A stretch of 64,000 nt of DNA from Methylobacterium sp. Leaf91 (lineage in GTDB: Bacteria; Pseudomonadota; Alphaproteobacteria; Rhizobiales; Beijerinckiaceae): NCBI RefSeq assembly GCF_001422815.1, contig NZ_LMMP01000045.1:227765-291764 (forward strand). The letters are read 5' to 3'. The position numbers were made by a program, and so were the translations under genes. Below, piece by piece: positions 34,935 through 45,672 of the stretch. Position 1 is the first letter of the stretch, and each line of letters starts with the position of its first letter. The notes under the pieces are model-generated. The model saw nothing but the letters and a program-made list of their open reading frames with translations. It was not told where the DNA came from and ran no database searches.

Positions 34935-36331
34935 ACGCCCTTCGACGCGAGGCGCTGACCCGACACCTCCGCGCCCGCATCCGGCTTCAGCCGCAGGAAG
35001 GCGAAGAGGGAAGCGCATGAGATCAGCGCGACGGTGAGGAAGGCGGGCGAGAAATCGCCGGCCTCGATGGTTGTGCGGCCATGCTGCGCGGCAGCCGTCT
35101 CCAGTGCCAGGGCTCCGATGGAGACGCCGAGGCTGAGCGACAATTGCTGCGCCACGCTCGCCAGGCTCGTCGCCGAACTCATCTCCCGCTTGTCGAGATC
35201 GGCATACGCGATGGCGTTGACGCAGGTGAATTGCAGCGACCTGACGCAGCCGCCGACCAGCAGGATGCCGATGATGAGCCAATGCGGCGTCTGCGCCGTG
35301 AACAGGCCGTTCACCGCGAGGAAGCAAGAGGCCACGACGGCGTTGAACAGCATCACCCGGCGGAACCCGTAGGCGCGCAGGATGCGCGGCCCGATGATCT
35401 TGATGAGGAGCCCGCCGGCCGCCGCGGCGAAGGTGAGAAGGCCCGATTGCAGCGGATCGAGGCCGAAGCCGATCTGCAGCATCAGCGGCAGCAGGAACGG
35501 GATCGCCCCGGTGCCAATGCGGAACAGGCTGCCACCGGTCACCGCCGCCCGGAAGGTCGGGTATTTCAGCAGATCGAGGCGGATCACGGGATGCTCGACC
35601 CGGCGGGAATGGGCGAGGTAGAGCGCGAGCAGGATCGCGCCGCCGCCGAGGCAGCCCCAGGATACGTAATCCGGCAGGAGATGGCGCCCGAGGGAGGCGA
35701 GGCCGAGCATCAAGGTGGCGAGGCCGGCTCCCGAGAGCAGGAAGCCGAGGACGTCGAGGGGTGGCCGGGACGGCTCGCGGATGTTCTCGAAATAGATCGT
35801 GGACAGGACGATTCCGGCCAAGCCGATCGGGATGTTGATGAAGAAAATCCAGCGCCAGTCGAGATAGGTGGTGATCAGCCCACCCAGCGGCGGCCCCATG
35901 ATCGGGCCGATCAGGGCCGGAATCGTCAGGTAGGCGAGGGCGCTGACGAGTTCGCTCTTCGGCACCGCCCGAAGGATGACGAGACGGCCGACCGGCACCA
36001 TCATCGCCCCGCCAATGCCCTGGAACGCGCGCGCGGCGACGAAGGCGCCGAGCGAATCGGACGCGGCGCAGGCCAGCGACCCCGCCATGAACACCACGAG
36101 GGCGGCGCGGAAGATCGTGCGCGCACCGTAGCGGTCGGCCATCCAGCCGCTGATCGGGATGAAGATCGCGAGGCTGACGAGATACGCCGTGAGCGCGAGC
36201 TTGAGGGCGATCGGATCCTCGTTGAGGCTGCGGGCGATGGCCGGCAGGGCCGTGGCGATCACCGTGGAATCGGTGTTCTCCATGAACAGGGCCGTTGCGA
36301 CGACGAGGGGGACGATTTGGGATGGGCGCAT
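34931..36331 (-). CDS. MFS drug exporter, DHA2 (EmrB/QacA) family
   Basis: A 466-residue inner-membrane exporter with about 13-14 helices. It shows MENTDSTVIATALPAIARSL in helix 1, the loop GWMADRYGARTIF, and motif C GPIMGPPLGG. The start MRPSQIVP is chosen because the upstream in-frame stretch is Pro/Cys-rich and the helix begins directly after this ATG. Substrates are likely lipophilic compounds. No regulator is beside it. Confidence 0.88.
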   Translation of the reverse strand: MRPSQIVPLVVATALFMENTDSTVIATALPAIARSLNEDPIALKLALTAYLVSLAIFIPISGWMADRYGARTIFRAALVVFMAGSLACAASDSLGAFVAARAFQGIGGAMMVPVGRLVILRAVPKSELVSALAYLTIPALIGPIMGPPLGGLITTYLDWRWIFFINIPIGLAGIVLSTIYFENIREPSRPPLDVLGFLLSGAGLATLMLGLASLGRHLLPDYVSWGCLGGGAILLALYLAHSRRVEHPVIRLDLLKYPTFRAAVTGGSLFRIGTGAIPFLLPLMLQIGFGLDPLQSGLLTFAAAAGGLLIKIIGPRILRAYGFRRVMLFNAVVASCFLAVNGLFTAQTPHWLIIGILLVGGCVRSLQFTCVNAIAYADLDKREMSSATSLASVAQQLSLSLGVSIGALALETAAAQHGRTTIEAGDFSPAFLTVALISCASLFAFLRLKPDAGAEVSGQRLASKGV

Positions 36332-36630
36332 GGGGATCGCGTAGGTAGCGCGGCTAAAGCCGCCCGGTTCCGTCACGGCGTCGAGGGGGGCGCAACTCGG
36401 CTCTCGAACGAACATGCACACAAATGATGGTGGCTGTGGATGAGGCGTGCGGTGTCGCACGTGGTGGACGACCGTGACCCACGAGCCACAGGTGCGGGCT
36501 TCAAGTCGTCAGGCCGGCATGGCCGGCTTTCGGGGGCGTCGATACGGCCTTAAGCTCAGCAACAATTCGGCTGTCTCGTATCACGTCGGTCGAGCGAGCC
36601 ACCGCCGCCATTTTGCGCGAAAGATATTGA
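36332..36630. other. Intergenic region
   Basis: No gene is visible. It carries a small GCCGGC-ATG-GCCGGC hairpin near 36520 and AT-richer sequence near 36560-36630 that may hold the lipoprotein gene promoter. Confidence 0.4.
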
Positions 36631-37515
36631 ATGCCCTCGCGGTTCGAAACCTGTCGACGCTCGCCCCTCATCGGTGGGGCTCTGGGCCTGCTGCTCATGG
36701 TCGCCGGTTGCGGCACCGTCATTCTCAATGAAAGCGGGTCGCTCACCCGCTACGACCGCCTCAATGGAAGCACCGAAGTGGCGACCGGGGCGAAACTCTA
36801 TGCAGATCAGGCAACCCTCGCGGCGACGCGGACGGTCCGCATCATCCCGGCGGCGTTTCCGGAATCGATCTCCGGCCCCGGTCTCAACAGCGTCGAGCGC
36901 CGCCTGATCGCCAACGCAGCCGACCGTGCGCTCTGCTACGAGTTGTCGCTGCGCTACGACGTGGTCTCCACCAAGAAGGCCGACCTCACGATCCGGTCCG
37001 CCGTCACCCGTGTCGAACTCACCAACGTCCCGGCCGCCGGCGCGACCATCGCCACCTCGGCGGGAATCACCGTCGCGTCCCAGCTCGGCGTCGGCTTCGC
37101 CACTGCTGTCGGCCGCGTGCCGATCCCGCGTATTCCCATCGGCCTCGGCAGCATCACCATCGAGGCCGAAGCCCTCGACAGCCGTCACCAGCAGCGGGCG
37201 GCGATGATCTGGGGTGGCGGCGCCAACGCCTTCACCAACCAGGCCCGCTTCTCGGCGGCCGGGGACGCCTACGATCTGGCGGGTGAATTCGGCCAGGATT
37301 TCGGCACGCTCCTCGTGACCGGACGCGACCCGTTCAAGGAGCCGCTGTCTATCCCGAGCTGGAATCGCATCCGCATCACCACCCTCGGCGAGGCTCCGCT
37401 CGATCCGGATTGCGAGCAGTTCGGCCGCGCGCCCGGCATCGACGGTATGGTCGGCGACTATATCGGCCTGCCGCCGGAATGGACCGACAAGGGCCCCCGC
37501 GACCCGATCAACTGA
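36631..37515 (+). CDS. DUF3313-like outer-membrane lipoprotein
   Basis: A 294-residue lipoprotein: a basic N-terminus, then a hydrophobic stretch ending in the lipobox VAGC (Cys about 27). The mature part has YDRLNGSTEVATGAKLYADQ and the Ala-rich TSAGITVASQLGVGFATA stretch. It resembles DUF3313 proteins, whose role is unknown. No operon partner; guaB follows 130 bases later in the same direction. Confidence 0.75.
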   Translation: MPSRFETCRRSPLIGGALGLLLMVAGCGTVILNESGSLTRYDRLNGSTEVATGAKLYADQATLAATRTVRIIPAAFPESISGPGLNSVERRLIANAADRALCYELSLRYDVVSTKKADLTIRSAVTRVELTNVPAAGATIATSAGITVASQLGVGFATAVGRVPIPRIPIGLGSITIEAEALDSRHQQRAAMIWGGGANAFTNQARFSAAGDAYDLAGEFGQDFGTLLVTGRDPFKEPLSIPSWNRIRITTLGEAPLDPDCEQFGRAPGIDGMVGDYIGLPPEWTDKGPRDPIN

Positions 37516-37645
37516 GTTTTCCATTGCGATGCTGCGATCCTGCCTTTGCGCAGGGTCCGGCCCCATGATACTGCGCCGTGCCAACGCATTCGGCGCCGAC
37601 AGCTGTTTCCAGTCCGGCGCCTCTCACCGTTTCGGGAGTTGGCAC

Positions 37646-39139
<1,494 letters not shown>

Positions 39140-39365
39140 CCGCGATACGCAGTCTGATCCGTCCCGTCGCCCGGCTTTGGCCGGTGCCGGCGCGGATCGG
39201 ACTGGCATTCGGCCTCGATGGCATGCTGATCGGGTCAGACGAATGGCCGAGTGTCACGCGCCTCATCCCCCGATGGTCCACCCGTTTAAACCGCCCGCCA
39301 TCGTCCTCCGCTGCGACGGTCCGCTTGCCGCCCTCGGCCGGTGATGCGGACCAACAGGCTTCATC

Positions 39366-39797
39366 ATGACCGTCCAGGCCATCCTCGCCCCCGTCTTCGC
39401 GCAGGTTCTGCTGATCTTCGTGCTGATGTTTTGGCTCGGCCGCGTGCGCCTGGCGGAAGTCAGGGCCGGGTCGGTAAAGTCCGGCGAGGTCTCGATGGGC
39501 CAGCGCAACTGGCCGCCCCGCGCGCAGCAGGCAGCCAATGCGTTCTCGAACCAGTTCGAACTGCCGGTGCTGTTCTTCGCCCTGGTGCCGCTGGCCCTCT
39601 ACACGAAGAAGGCCGATCTTCTCTTCGTGGTCCTGGCCTGGATCTTCGTCGCGTCCCGCGCCGTTCATGCGGGGGTCTACGTCACCTCGAACCACGTCCC
39701 CTACCGCTTCCAGGCCTATACGCTCGGGGCGCTGGTGCTTTTGGTGATGTGGATCGTCTTCGCGGTGCGCGTCTTCCTCGCTCCGATCGGGGTCTGA
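39366..39797 (+). CDS. MAPEG-family membrane protein
   Basis: A 143-residue protein with four hydrophobic helices of the MAPEG fold. The signature region NAFSNQFELPVLFFAL is followed by SRAVHAGVYVTSNHVPYRF, matching the bacterial MAPEG group. Eukaryotic members are glutathione-dependent; bacterial roles are mostly unknown. It lies between guaB and rsmB, a position occupied by a MAPEG gene in many Rhizobiales. Confidence 0.85.
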   Translation: MTVQAILAPVFAQVLLIFVLMFWLGRVRLAEVRAGSVKSGEVSMGQRNWPPRAQQAANAFSNQFELPVLFFALVPLALYTKKADLLFVVLAWIFVASRAVHAGVYVTSNHVPYRFQAYTLGALVLLVMWIVFAVRVFLAPIGV

Positions 39798-39880
39798 GGT
39801 TCGGAATTTCCGTTCACGCCTGGAAAGTCGCCGCCCTCGTCCGGTAAAGAGGGAGACTTATCGAGGTTGAGGATCGTCCC

Positions 39881-40819
39881 ATGCGCGTGCTCGTCGTCGG
39901 CGCCGGTGCCACCGGTGGATATTTCGGGGCGCGTCTCGTGGAGGCGGGCAAGGACGTCACCTTCCTCGTGCGGCCGGCCCGGGCCGAGGCTCTGGCCGCG
40001 TCGGGGCTCCGAGTGAAAAGCCCGGTGGGCGACGTCCACATCGCCGAACCGGCGACGCTCACGGCCGCCGATCTCGCGGCGGGGAAGGGCGGTGGCTTCG
40101 ATCTCGTCCTCCTCAGCTGCAAGGCCTACGACCTCGACGCCGCCATCGCCGACGTGGCACCGGCCGTCGGTCCCACGACGCTTGTGCTGCCCGTCCTCAA
40201 CGGCTTGCGCCATCTCGACATCCTCGACGCCGCTTTCGGGCCGGAGCGGGTTCTCGGCGGCTCCTGCGCCATCGCGGCGACGGTGACGGCGGATGGCGAG
40301 ATCCGCATGATGAGCCCGCTCCATAGCCTCACCTATGGCGAGCGGGCCGGCGGCCGTTCCGAGCGGGTGGAGCGGATCGAAGCCTTGATGCAGGGCGTCG
40401 CGTTCCAGGCCCGTCTGAGCGAGGCGATGGTTCTCGAAATGTGGGAGAAGTGGACGTTCCTGGCGACCCTCGCCGGGGCGACCTGCCTGATGCGGTCGAC
40501 GGTCGGCGACATCGTCGCCGCGCCGGGCGGTCTCGCCTTCATCGAGGCGCTGATGGAGGAATGCCGTGGGATCGCCGAGGATGCCGGATATGCGCCACGG
40601 GACAAGGTGATGCGGAACACGCAGGCGACGCTGACCGCGCAGGGGTCGGCCTTCACCGCCTCGATGCTGCGTGACATCGAAAACCAGGCGCGGATCGAGG
40701 CCGATCACATCATCGGCGATCTCATCTCCCGCGGGCGAGAGGGCGCGCACCCGATGCTCGACCGGGTCTACACGCATCTCAAGGCCTACGAGAACCGTCG
40801 CGCCCGTGAGGCGTCCTGA
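39881..40819 (+). CDS. panE: 2-dehydropantoate 2-reductase family protein
   Basis: A 312-residue ketopantoate reductase-type enzyme, NADPH-dependent. The N-terminus carries the dinucleotide motif VLVVGAGATGGYFG. SCKAYDLDAAI and the catalytic-lysine region EKWTFLATLAGATCLMR follow, with NTQATLTAQGSAFTASML near the C-terminus. It would make pantoate for coenzyme A, but paralogues with other ketoacids are common, so the symbol is provisional. A long spacing from guaB suggests its own promoter. Confidence 0.85.
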   Translation: MRVLVVGAGATGGYFGARLVEAGKDVTFLVRPARAEALAASGLRVKSPVGDVHIAEPATLTAADLAAGKGGGFDLVLLSCKAYDLDAAIADVAPAVGPTTLVLPVLNGLRHLDILDAAFGPERVLGGSCAIAATVTADGEIRMMSPLHSLTYGERAGGRSERVERIEALMQGVAFQARLSEAMVLEMWEKWTFLATLAGATCLMRSTVGDIVAAPGGLAFIEALMEECRGIAEDAGYAPRDKVMRNTQATLTAQGSAFTASMLRDIENQARIEADHIIGDLISRGREGAHPMLDRVYTHLKAYENRRAREAS

Positions 40820-40843
40820 GCGGCGGCCCCGAAAGTCGGTCGC

Positions 40844-41014
40844 TCAGTAGCGCGGGGCCGGCGGCGGCGGGGGCGGGTTGCCGTATTCCAGCTGAGTTTT
40901 TGCATCGTAGGGGCGCTGGGGCGGAGGCGTCAGATCGACGGCGGGGGCGGTGGAGCAGGCGGCGACGCTCATGAGGACGATGCCCGCGAGGGTCAGGTGA
41001 ATGATGGGCGACAT
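40844..41014 (-). CDS. Small lipoprotein
   Basis: A 56-residue lipoprotein: a hydrophobic signal with lipobox SVAAC (Cys about 20), then a Pro-rich tail ending PPPPPPAPRY. It resembles short proline-rich lipoproteins of Rhizobiales that have no known function. The ATG directly before SPIIHLTLAG is chosen over longer frames. It lies antisense between panE and rsmB. Confidence 0.7.
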   Translation of the reverse strand: MSPIIHLTLAGIVLMSVAACSTAPAVDLTPPPQRPYDAKTQLEYGNPPPPPPAPRY

Positions 41015-41248
41015 GACGATTGCGAAGCTCCGTACGTTGACGCAGTGGGCTCTGGCGCAGCAAGGCCACGAGACAGATCCGCCACCCTGCCGGTCTGAGG
41101 GCTGATCTCGCCGGAAGCTCGGCTGTAATGTGTCCAACCCCGGCTCAAAGCGTGACCGTATCGCGGCGACGATCGACCGCGGTCACCCTTCCCTAACCTT
41201 GAGGATTTCGTCCTGACCCCTCCCGCCCGTCTCTCCGCCGCTATAGAA

Positions 41249-42514
41249 GTGCTCGCCGACATTGCCGGGCGACGCCGTCCGGCCGCGGATGCCCTCAAGG
41301 ATTGGGGCCTCGCCCATCGCTTCGCCGGTTCCGGCGACCGCGCGGCCATCGCGAGCCTCGTCTACGACGCCCTGCGCCGCCGGGCTTCATCCGCCTGGAT
41401 CATGGGGGACGAGGCCCCGCGCGCCATCCTCATCGGCATGCTGCGGCTGCAGCACGGACTCGCGGCGCCCACCATCGGCGAGCTGTTCTCCGGCGAGCGC
41501 TTCGCGCCCGATCCCCTGACCGACGCCGAGCGCACGGCCATCGCCGAGGGCTCGCTCGCCGATGCACCGCCCCATGTGGCCGGCGACGTCCCGGACTGGA
41601 TCCTACCCTCCCTCGGCCACCTGTTCGGCGATGCCCTGCTGGAGGAGCTGCGCGCGCTCGCCCGCCGCGCACCCCTCGATATCCGGATCAACACCCTCAA
41701 GCGCGATCGCGAGACGGCCCTGGCCGGGCTGACGCATCTGTCACCTGCGGTGACGCCGCATGCCCCGAATGGCCTGCGCATTCCCATCGGCGAGGATGGT
41801 CGCGGTCCCGCCCTGCATGTTGAGCCGGAATTCCTCGACGGCTGGTACGAGATTCAGGACGAGGGCTCCCAAATCGCCGGCGCCCTGACCGGCGCGCGCG
41901 CCGGCGAGACCGTGGTCGATCTCTGCGCGGGCGGCGGCGGCAAGACCCTCGCCCTCGCGGCCATGATGCGGAACGAGGGACGGCTCATCGCCACCGACGA
42001 CGACCCGCGCCGGCTCGCCCCGATCCATGATCGGCTGCGCCGGTCGGGTGCCGAGGCCGAGATCCGCACCCCGCGCGCCGGGCGCGCGCGGGCCGATGTG
42101 CTCGGCGACCTCGACGGTACCGTGGACCGGGTGGTGGTCGACGCGCCCTGCACCGGCTCGGGGACATGGCGGCGCAACCCCGACGCCAAGTGGCGGCTGC
42201 GCCCCGGCTCCCTCAGCGCGCGTGTCACGGACCAGGCCGAGGTGCTCGACCGGGCGTCGCGCCTGGTGCGGCCGGGCGGGCGGATCACCTACATCACTTG
42301 TTCGTTGCTGCGGGAGGAGAACGACGCGGCCATCGACGGCATCCTCGCACGGGCGAATGGCGGGCTGACGGTCCTGCCGGCCGAGAAGATCGCCGCCGAC
42401 CATGCGCCGGGCCTCGCCGGGGTGGTGCGGTTCACCGAGCACGGCCTGCAGATGAGTCCGGCCCTCACGGGCACGGACGGCTTCTACGTCGCCACCCTGG
42501 AACGGCGCGGCTGA
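41249..42514 (+). CDS. rsmB: RsmB-type rRNA cytosine-C5 methyltransferase
   Basis: A 421-residue protein from the GTG shown. An N-terminal NusB-like RNA-binding part is followed by a SAM-dependent methyltransferase with VDLCAGGGGKTLALAAMM, the catalytic cysteine loop DAPCTGSGTWRRNPD and the second cysteine in TCSLLREEN, as in RsmB/NOP2 enzymes. It should methylate a 16S rRNA cytosine. A CTG 12 codons upstream has a good GAGGA site and may be the true start. guaA follows. Confidence 0.9.
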   Translation: MLADIAGRRRPAADALKDWGLAHRFAGSGDRAAIASLVYDALRRRASSAWIMGDEAPRAILIGMLRLQHGLAAPTIGELFSGERFAPDPLTDAERTAIAEGSLADAPPHVAGDVPDWILPSLGHLFGDALLEELRALARRAPLDIRINTLKRDRETALAGLTHLSPAVTPHAPNGLRIPIGEDGRGPALHVEPEFLDGWYEIQDEGSQIAGALTGARAGETVVDLCAGGGGKTLALAAMMRNEGRLIATDDDPRRLAPIHDRLRRSGAEAEIRTPRAGRARADVLGDLDGTVDRVVVDAPCTGSGTWRRNPDAKWRLRPGSLSARVTDQAEVLDRASRLVRPGGRITYITCSLLREENDAAIDGILARANGGLTVLPAEKIAADHAPGLAGVVRFTEHGLQMSPALTGTDGFYVATLERRG

Positions 42515-42590
42515 TGCGCCTCGACCGCCGGCCCTCCTTGCCGGGCGGCCGACGACACCGTCGCCATCGTGGCATCCTCCGGGCGTGAAA

Positions 42591-42661
42591 GCCGCTGGAA
42601 TGGCTCTGAGAGCGAGCCATTCCAGCGGCGCCTTCGCGCCACCGAGTCGATGGCGCGAAGG
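42591..42661. repeat. Two tandem perfect hairpins
   Basis: First a 15-bp perfect stem (GCCGCTGGAATGGCT/AGCCATTCCAGCGGC, 9-base loop), then directly an 11-bp perfect stem (CCTTCGCGCCA/TGGCGCGAAGG, 9-base loop). They lie between the convergent rsmB and small secreted-protein genes, so a bidirectional terminator or a repeat element is plausible. No T-run. Confidence 0.7.
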
Positions 42662-42668
42662 TCGGTGC

Positions 42669-42896
42669 TCAGAAGCAGCGGCGCGTACGCACCATCGTCA
42701 CCCGGCCATACGGACCCCGACGCTTCGTCACGACCGTCCGGCAGCGGGGGCCCCTGACGACAGTGCGCGAGACGACCCGCGCCTGCTCGATCGCGGTGGC
42801 GGGGGCGGAAAGGGTCATGCCGGCGAGCGGCAGAGCCGATGCCGAGCCGATGCCAGCGAGGGTGATGGCTGCCAATCCGAAGAGGGTTGCTCTCAT
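42669..42896 (-). CDS. Small secreted basic protein
   Basis: A 75-residue protein. A clear signal peptide ends around GSASALPLAG, leaving a mature ~50-residue basic peptide with two cysteines (GPRCRTVV and RTRRCF), which could form one disulfide. No family recognised. It lies between rsmB and guaA on the opposite strand, with AT-richer promoter-like sequence upstream near 42930-42965. Confidence 0.7.
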   Translation of the reverse strand: MRATLFGLAAITLAGIGSASALPLAGMTLSAPATAIEQARVVSRTVVRGPRCRTVVTKRRGPYGRVTMVRTRRCF

Positions 42897-43075
42897 TGCG
42901 TAAGCTCCTGTCTGTTGGAAGGGCGGGATGAATCGCGCAGATTGTGTGAATCCTTTGTTAATTATCCCGCCTTCCGTCCTTCGCTAGGCAGGGCCACGCC
43001 CGATGCATGTGGGCGACGTGTGCCCTGCGGACGCTGCGCGTTGCACCATGGCGGGGCCTCGTCTAACTCCGATCC

Positions 43076-44632
43076 ATGAATACCGACCACGACAAGATCC
43101 TCATCGTCGATTTCGGCAGCCAGGTGACCCAGCTCATCGCACGGCGCGTGCGTGAGGAGGGTGTCTATTGCGAGATCGTCCCCTTCACCAAGGCGGCTGA
43201 GGCCTTCGCCGAATCGAAGCCGAAGGGCGTGATCCTCTCCGGCGGCCCCGAATCGGTGACGACCGAGGCCTCGCCCCGCACGCCCCAGGTGGTGTTCGAT
43301 TCGGGCGTGCCGGTCTTCGGCATTTGCTACGGCCAGCAGACCATGGCGGCCCAGCTCGGCGGCGAGGTCGAGGGCGGGCACCATGCCGAGTTCGGCCGCG
43401 CCGAGATCGAGATCATTTCGGACTGTCCCCTGTTCAAGGGCGTCTGGCATGTGGGCGAGCATTATCCGGTCTGGATGAGCCACGGCGACCGGGTGACCAA
43501 GCTCCCCGACGGTTTCACCACCGTCGCCCTGTCGAAGAACGCGCCCTTCGCGGCGGTGGCCGACGAGTCGCGCAACTACTACGCGGTCCAGTTCCACCCG
43601 GAGGTGGCCCATACCCCGCACGGCGCTCTGCTGATCCGCAACTTCGTGCGCGACATCGCCGGCTGCACCGGTGACTGGACCATGGGCGCCTACCGCGAGG
43701 AGGCCATCGCCAAGATCCGCGAGCAGGTCGGCAAGGAGCGGGTGATCTGCGGCCTGTCGGGCGGCGTCGATTCCTCAGTGGCGGCGGTGCTGATCCACGA
43801 GGCGATCGGCGACCAGCTCACCTGCGTCTTCGTCGATCACGGCCTGCTCCGCATGGGCGAGGCCGATGAGGTCGTGCGGCTGTTCCGCGACCATTACAAC
43901 ATCCCCCTGGTCCATGTTCAGGCGCAGGAGCTGTTCCTGGGCGAGCTCGAAGGCGTCAGCGACCCGGAGATCAAGCGCAAGACCATCGGCCGCCTGTTCA
44001 TCGACGTGTTCGACGAGGAGGCGAAGAAGATCGGCGGCGCCGCCTTCCTGGCCCAGGGGACGCTCTACCCCGACGTGATCGAGAGCGTGTCCTTCACCGG
44101 CGGCCCCTCGGTGACGATCAAGAGCCACCACAATGTCGGCGGCCTGCCCGAGCGCATGAACATGCAGCTCGTCGAGCCCCTGCGCGAACTGTTCAAGGAC
44201 GAGGTCCGGGTGCTCGGCAAGGAGCTCGGCCTGCCGGAGGCTTTCGTCGGCCGCCACCCGTTCCCCGGCCCCGGCCTCGCCATCCGCTGCCCCGGCACCA
44301 TCACGGCCGAGAAACTGGAGGCTTTGCGGAAAGCCGATGCGATCTATCTCGACGAGATCCGCAAGGCCGGCCTCTACGACACGATCTGGCAGGCCTTCGC
44401 GGTGATCCTGCCGGTGAAGACCGTGGGCGTGATGGGCGACGGCCGCACCTACGACCATGTCTGTGCGCTCCGCGCGGTCACCTCGGTCGACGGCATGACG
44501 GCGGATTTCTACCCCTTCGACATGGCCTTCCTCGGCCGCGTCGCCACCCGCATCATCAACGAGGTCAAGGGCATCAACCGGGTGACCTACGACATCACCT
44601 CGAAGCCGCCCGGCACGATCGAGTGGGAGTGA
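43076..44632 (+). CDS. guaA: GMP synthase (glutamine-hydrolysing)
   Basis: A 518-residue two-domain enzyme converting XMP to GMP. The glutaminase has its cysteine in GICYGQQ and the His/Glu pair in QFHPEV. The synthetase has the PP-loop GLSGGVDSS, and a C-terminal dimerisation domain ends KPPGTIEWE. Together with guaB it completes guanine nucleotide synthesis in this neighbourhood. It is followed by an unrelated toxin-antitoxin pair on the other strand. Confidence 0.97.
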   Translation: MNTDHDKILIVDFGSQVTQLIARRVREEGVYCEIVPFTKAAEAFAESKPKGVILSGGPESVTTEASPRTPQVVFDSGVPVFGICYGQQTMAAQLGGEVEGGHHAEFGRAEIEIISDCPLFKGVWHVGEHYPVWMSHGDRVTKLPDGFTTVALSKNAPFAAVADESRNYYAVQFHPEVAHTPHGALLIRNFVRDIAGCTGDWTMGAYREEAIAKIREQVGKERVICGLSGGVDSSVAAVLIHEAIGDQLTCVFVDHGLLRMGEADEVVRLFRDHYNIPLVHVQAQELFLGELEGVSDPEIKRKTIGRLFIDVFDEEAKKIGGAAFLAQGTLYPDVIESVSFTGGPSVTIKSHHNVGGLPERMNMQLVEPLRELFKDEVRVLGKELGLPEAFVGRHPFPGPGLAIRCPGTITAEKLEALRKADAIYLDEIRKAGLYDTIWQAFAVILPVKTVGVMGDGRTYDHVCALRAVTSVDGMTADFYPFDMAFLGRVATRIINEVKGINRVTYDITSKPPGTIEWE

Positions 44633-44731
44633 TTTCGGGCGTCGCTGACGTTGCGCCGAATCACCCCACGACACGCTGATAGAGTGGGATAGAATTCGCC
44701 GTTCCGAGCCGTTCGGGACCCCGGCGCTGCA

Positions 44732-45163
44732 TCAGATCGATCCGCGCATAGGATTGAGGATTTCGACTCCGGCGAAATCCTTTTCGTTGTCGGTGACGAC
44801 CACGCAGTCATTCGCACCGGCGATTGCGGCGATGATCATGTCGAGCCCGCTGCGCGGGTTGCCGGCCGTTTTCCCCGCCGCCATCAGCTGTGCCCAGATC
44901 AGGCCTGCTTTGTCGTCGAACGAGAGGACACGGCCCATAAACAGCGCTTGGGGTCCTTCCGGTCCGGAGAACCATCTCTCGAGCGCCTCGCGCTTTTTCC
45001 CCCGTGGCTTCTCCAAAATCCCGCGGCGGATTTCAGCGACGGTCAATGACGCGATGAATAGGTCCTCATCGCGCTGAGTCGACATCCACGCCAGAAGTGA
45101 GTCCGACGGCTGCGGCTTGACGACGTTGCTGATGATGTTGGTGTCCAAGAGATAGCGCGTCAC
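44732..45163 (-). CDS. vapC: VapC PIN-domain toxin
   Basis: A 143-residue ribonuclease toxin. PIN residues are visible: Asp7 in YLLDTNIIS, the Glu in TVAEIRRGI, the Asp in SGLDMIIAA and the acidic VVTDNEKDF. VapC enzymes cut tRNA or rRNA. The start overlaps the antitoxin stop by 4 bases, the normal coupling. The acidic set is complete, so it is probably active. Confidence 0.92.
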   Translation of the reverse strand: MTRYLLDTNIISNVVKPQPSDSLLAWMSTQRDEDLFIASLTVAEIRRGILEKPRGKKREALERWFSGPEGPQALFMGRVLSFDDKAGLIWAQLMAAGKTAGNPRSGLDMIIAAIAGANDCVVVTDNEKDFAGVEILNPMRGSI

Positions 45164-45459
45164 AAGTCGACCTTGCGTCCCTCTTCAAGGGGGCGGGAAA
45201 GATCGAGTTCCGCATTCACCAGGGGCGAACGCCGCAACGCAGCGAGGATGCCGCCTGGTTTGGGCGGAGCGCCAGCGATCGACTGGCTGACGGTCGCACG
45301 AAGCTCCGAGGCTTCGGGCGTGTCTTCGGACAAGCGTCTGGCGAGCGACCGGATGAGGTCGCGATCGGTATCTCGTCCGAGCACTTCGAAACGCGCGAGG
45401 CCACGCTCGCCAAGGCGAGAGCGATAATTCCGGATGGCGCGATTCTGCGAACTTCCCAT
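45160..45459 (-). CDS. vapB: VapB-type antitoxin
   Basis: A 99-residue protein upstream of and overlapping vapC. The basic N-terminus RAIRNYRSRLGERGLARFEV resembles the DNA-binding part of a VapB-type antitoxin, and RDLIRSLARRLSED the following helix. A C-terminal acidic toxin-binding tail ends SRPLEEGRKVDL. The ATG MGSSQNRAI is chosen because upstream sequence is non-coding in appearance. It should repress the operon with VapC. Confidence 0.82.
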   Translation of the reverse strand: MGSSQNRAIRNYRSRLGERGLARFEVLGRDTDRDLIRSLARRLSEDTPEASELRATVSQSIAGAPPKPGGILAALRRSPLVNAELDLSRPLEEGRKVDL

Positions 45460-45672
45460 GATCGGCTCCAGATGTATCCAGTAATATAGCCAGTGCGGCC
45501 GAGGGCAGCAAGGTCGCGTGGTCGGCAAAGGGGGCGGTCGGGGTCCATCGGACATCCGTCCGACTCGACACCGGGCGCTGGCGTGGCATCTCTTGCCCCC
45601 CTGAAGGCCCGCCTTCCCGTAATGCTGTCGACGACGGCCCGGTCTGTCGGCGCCATCATCTTGGCGGAGTGG

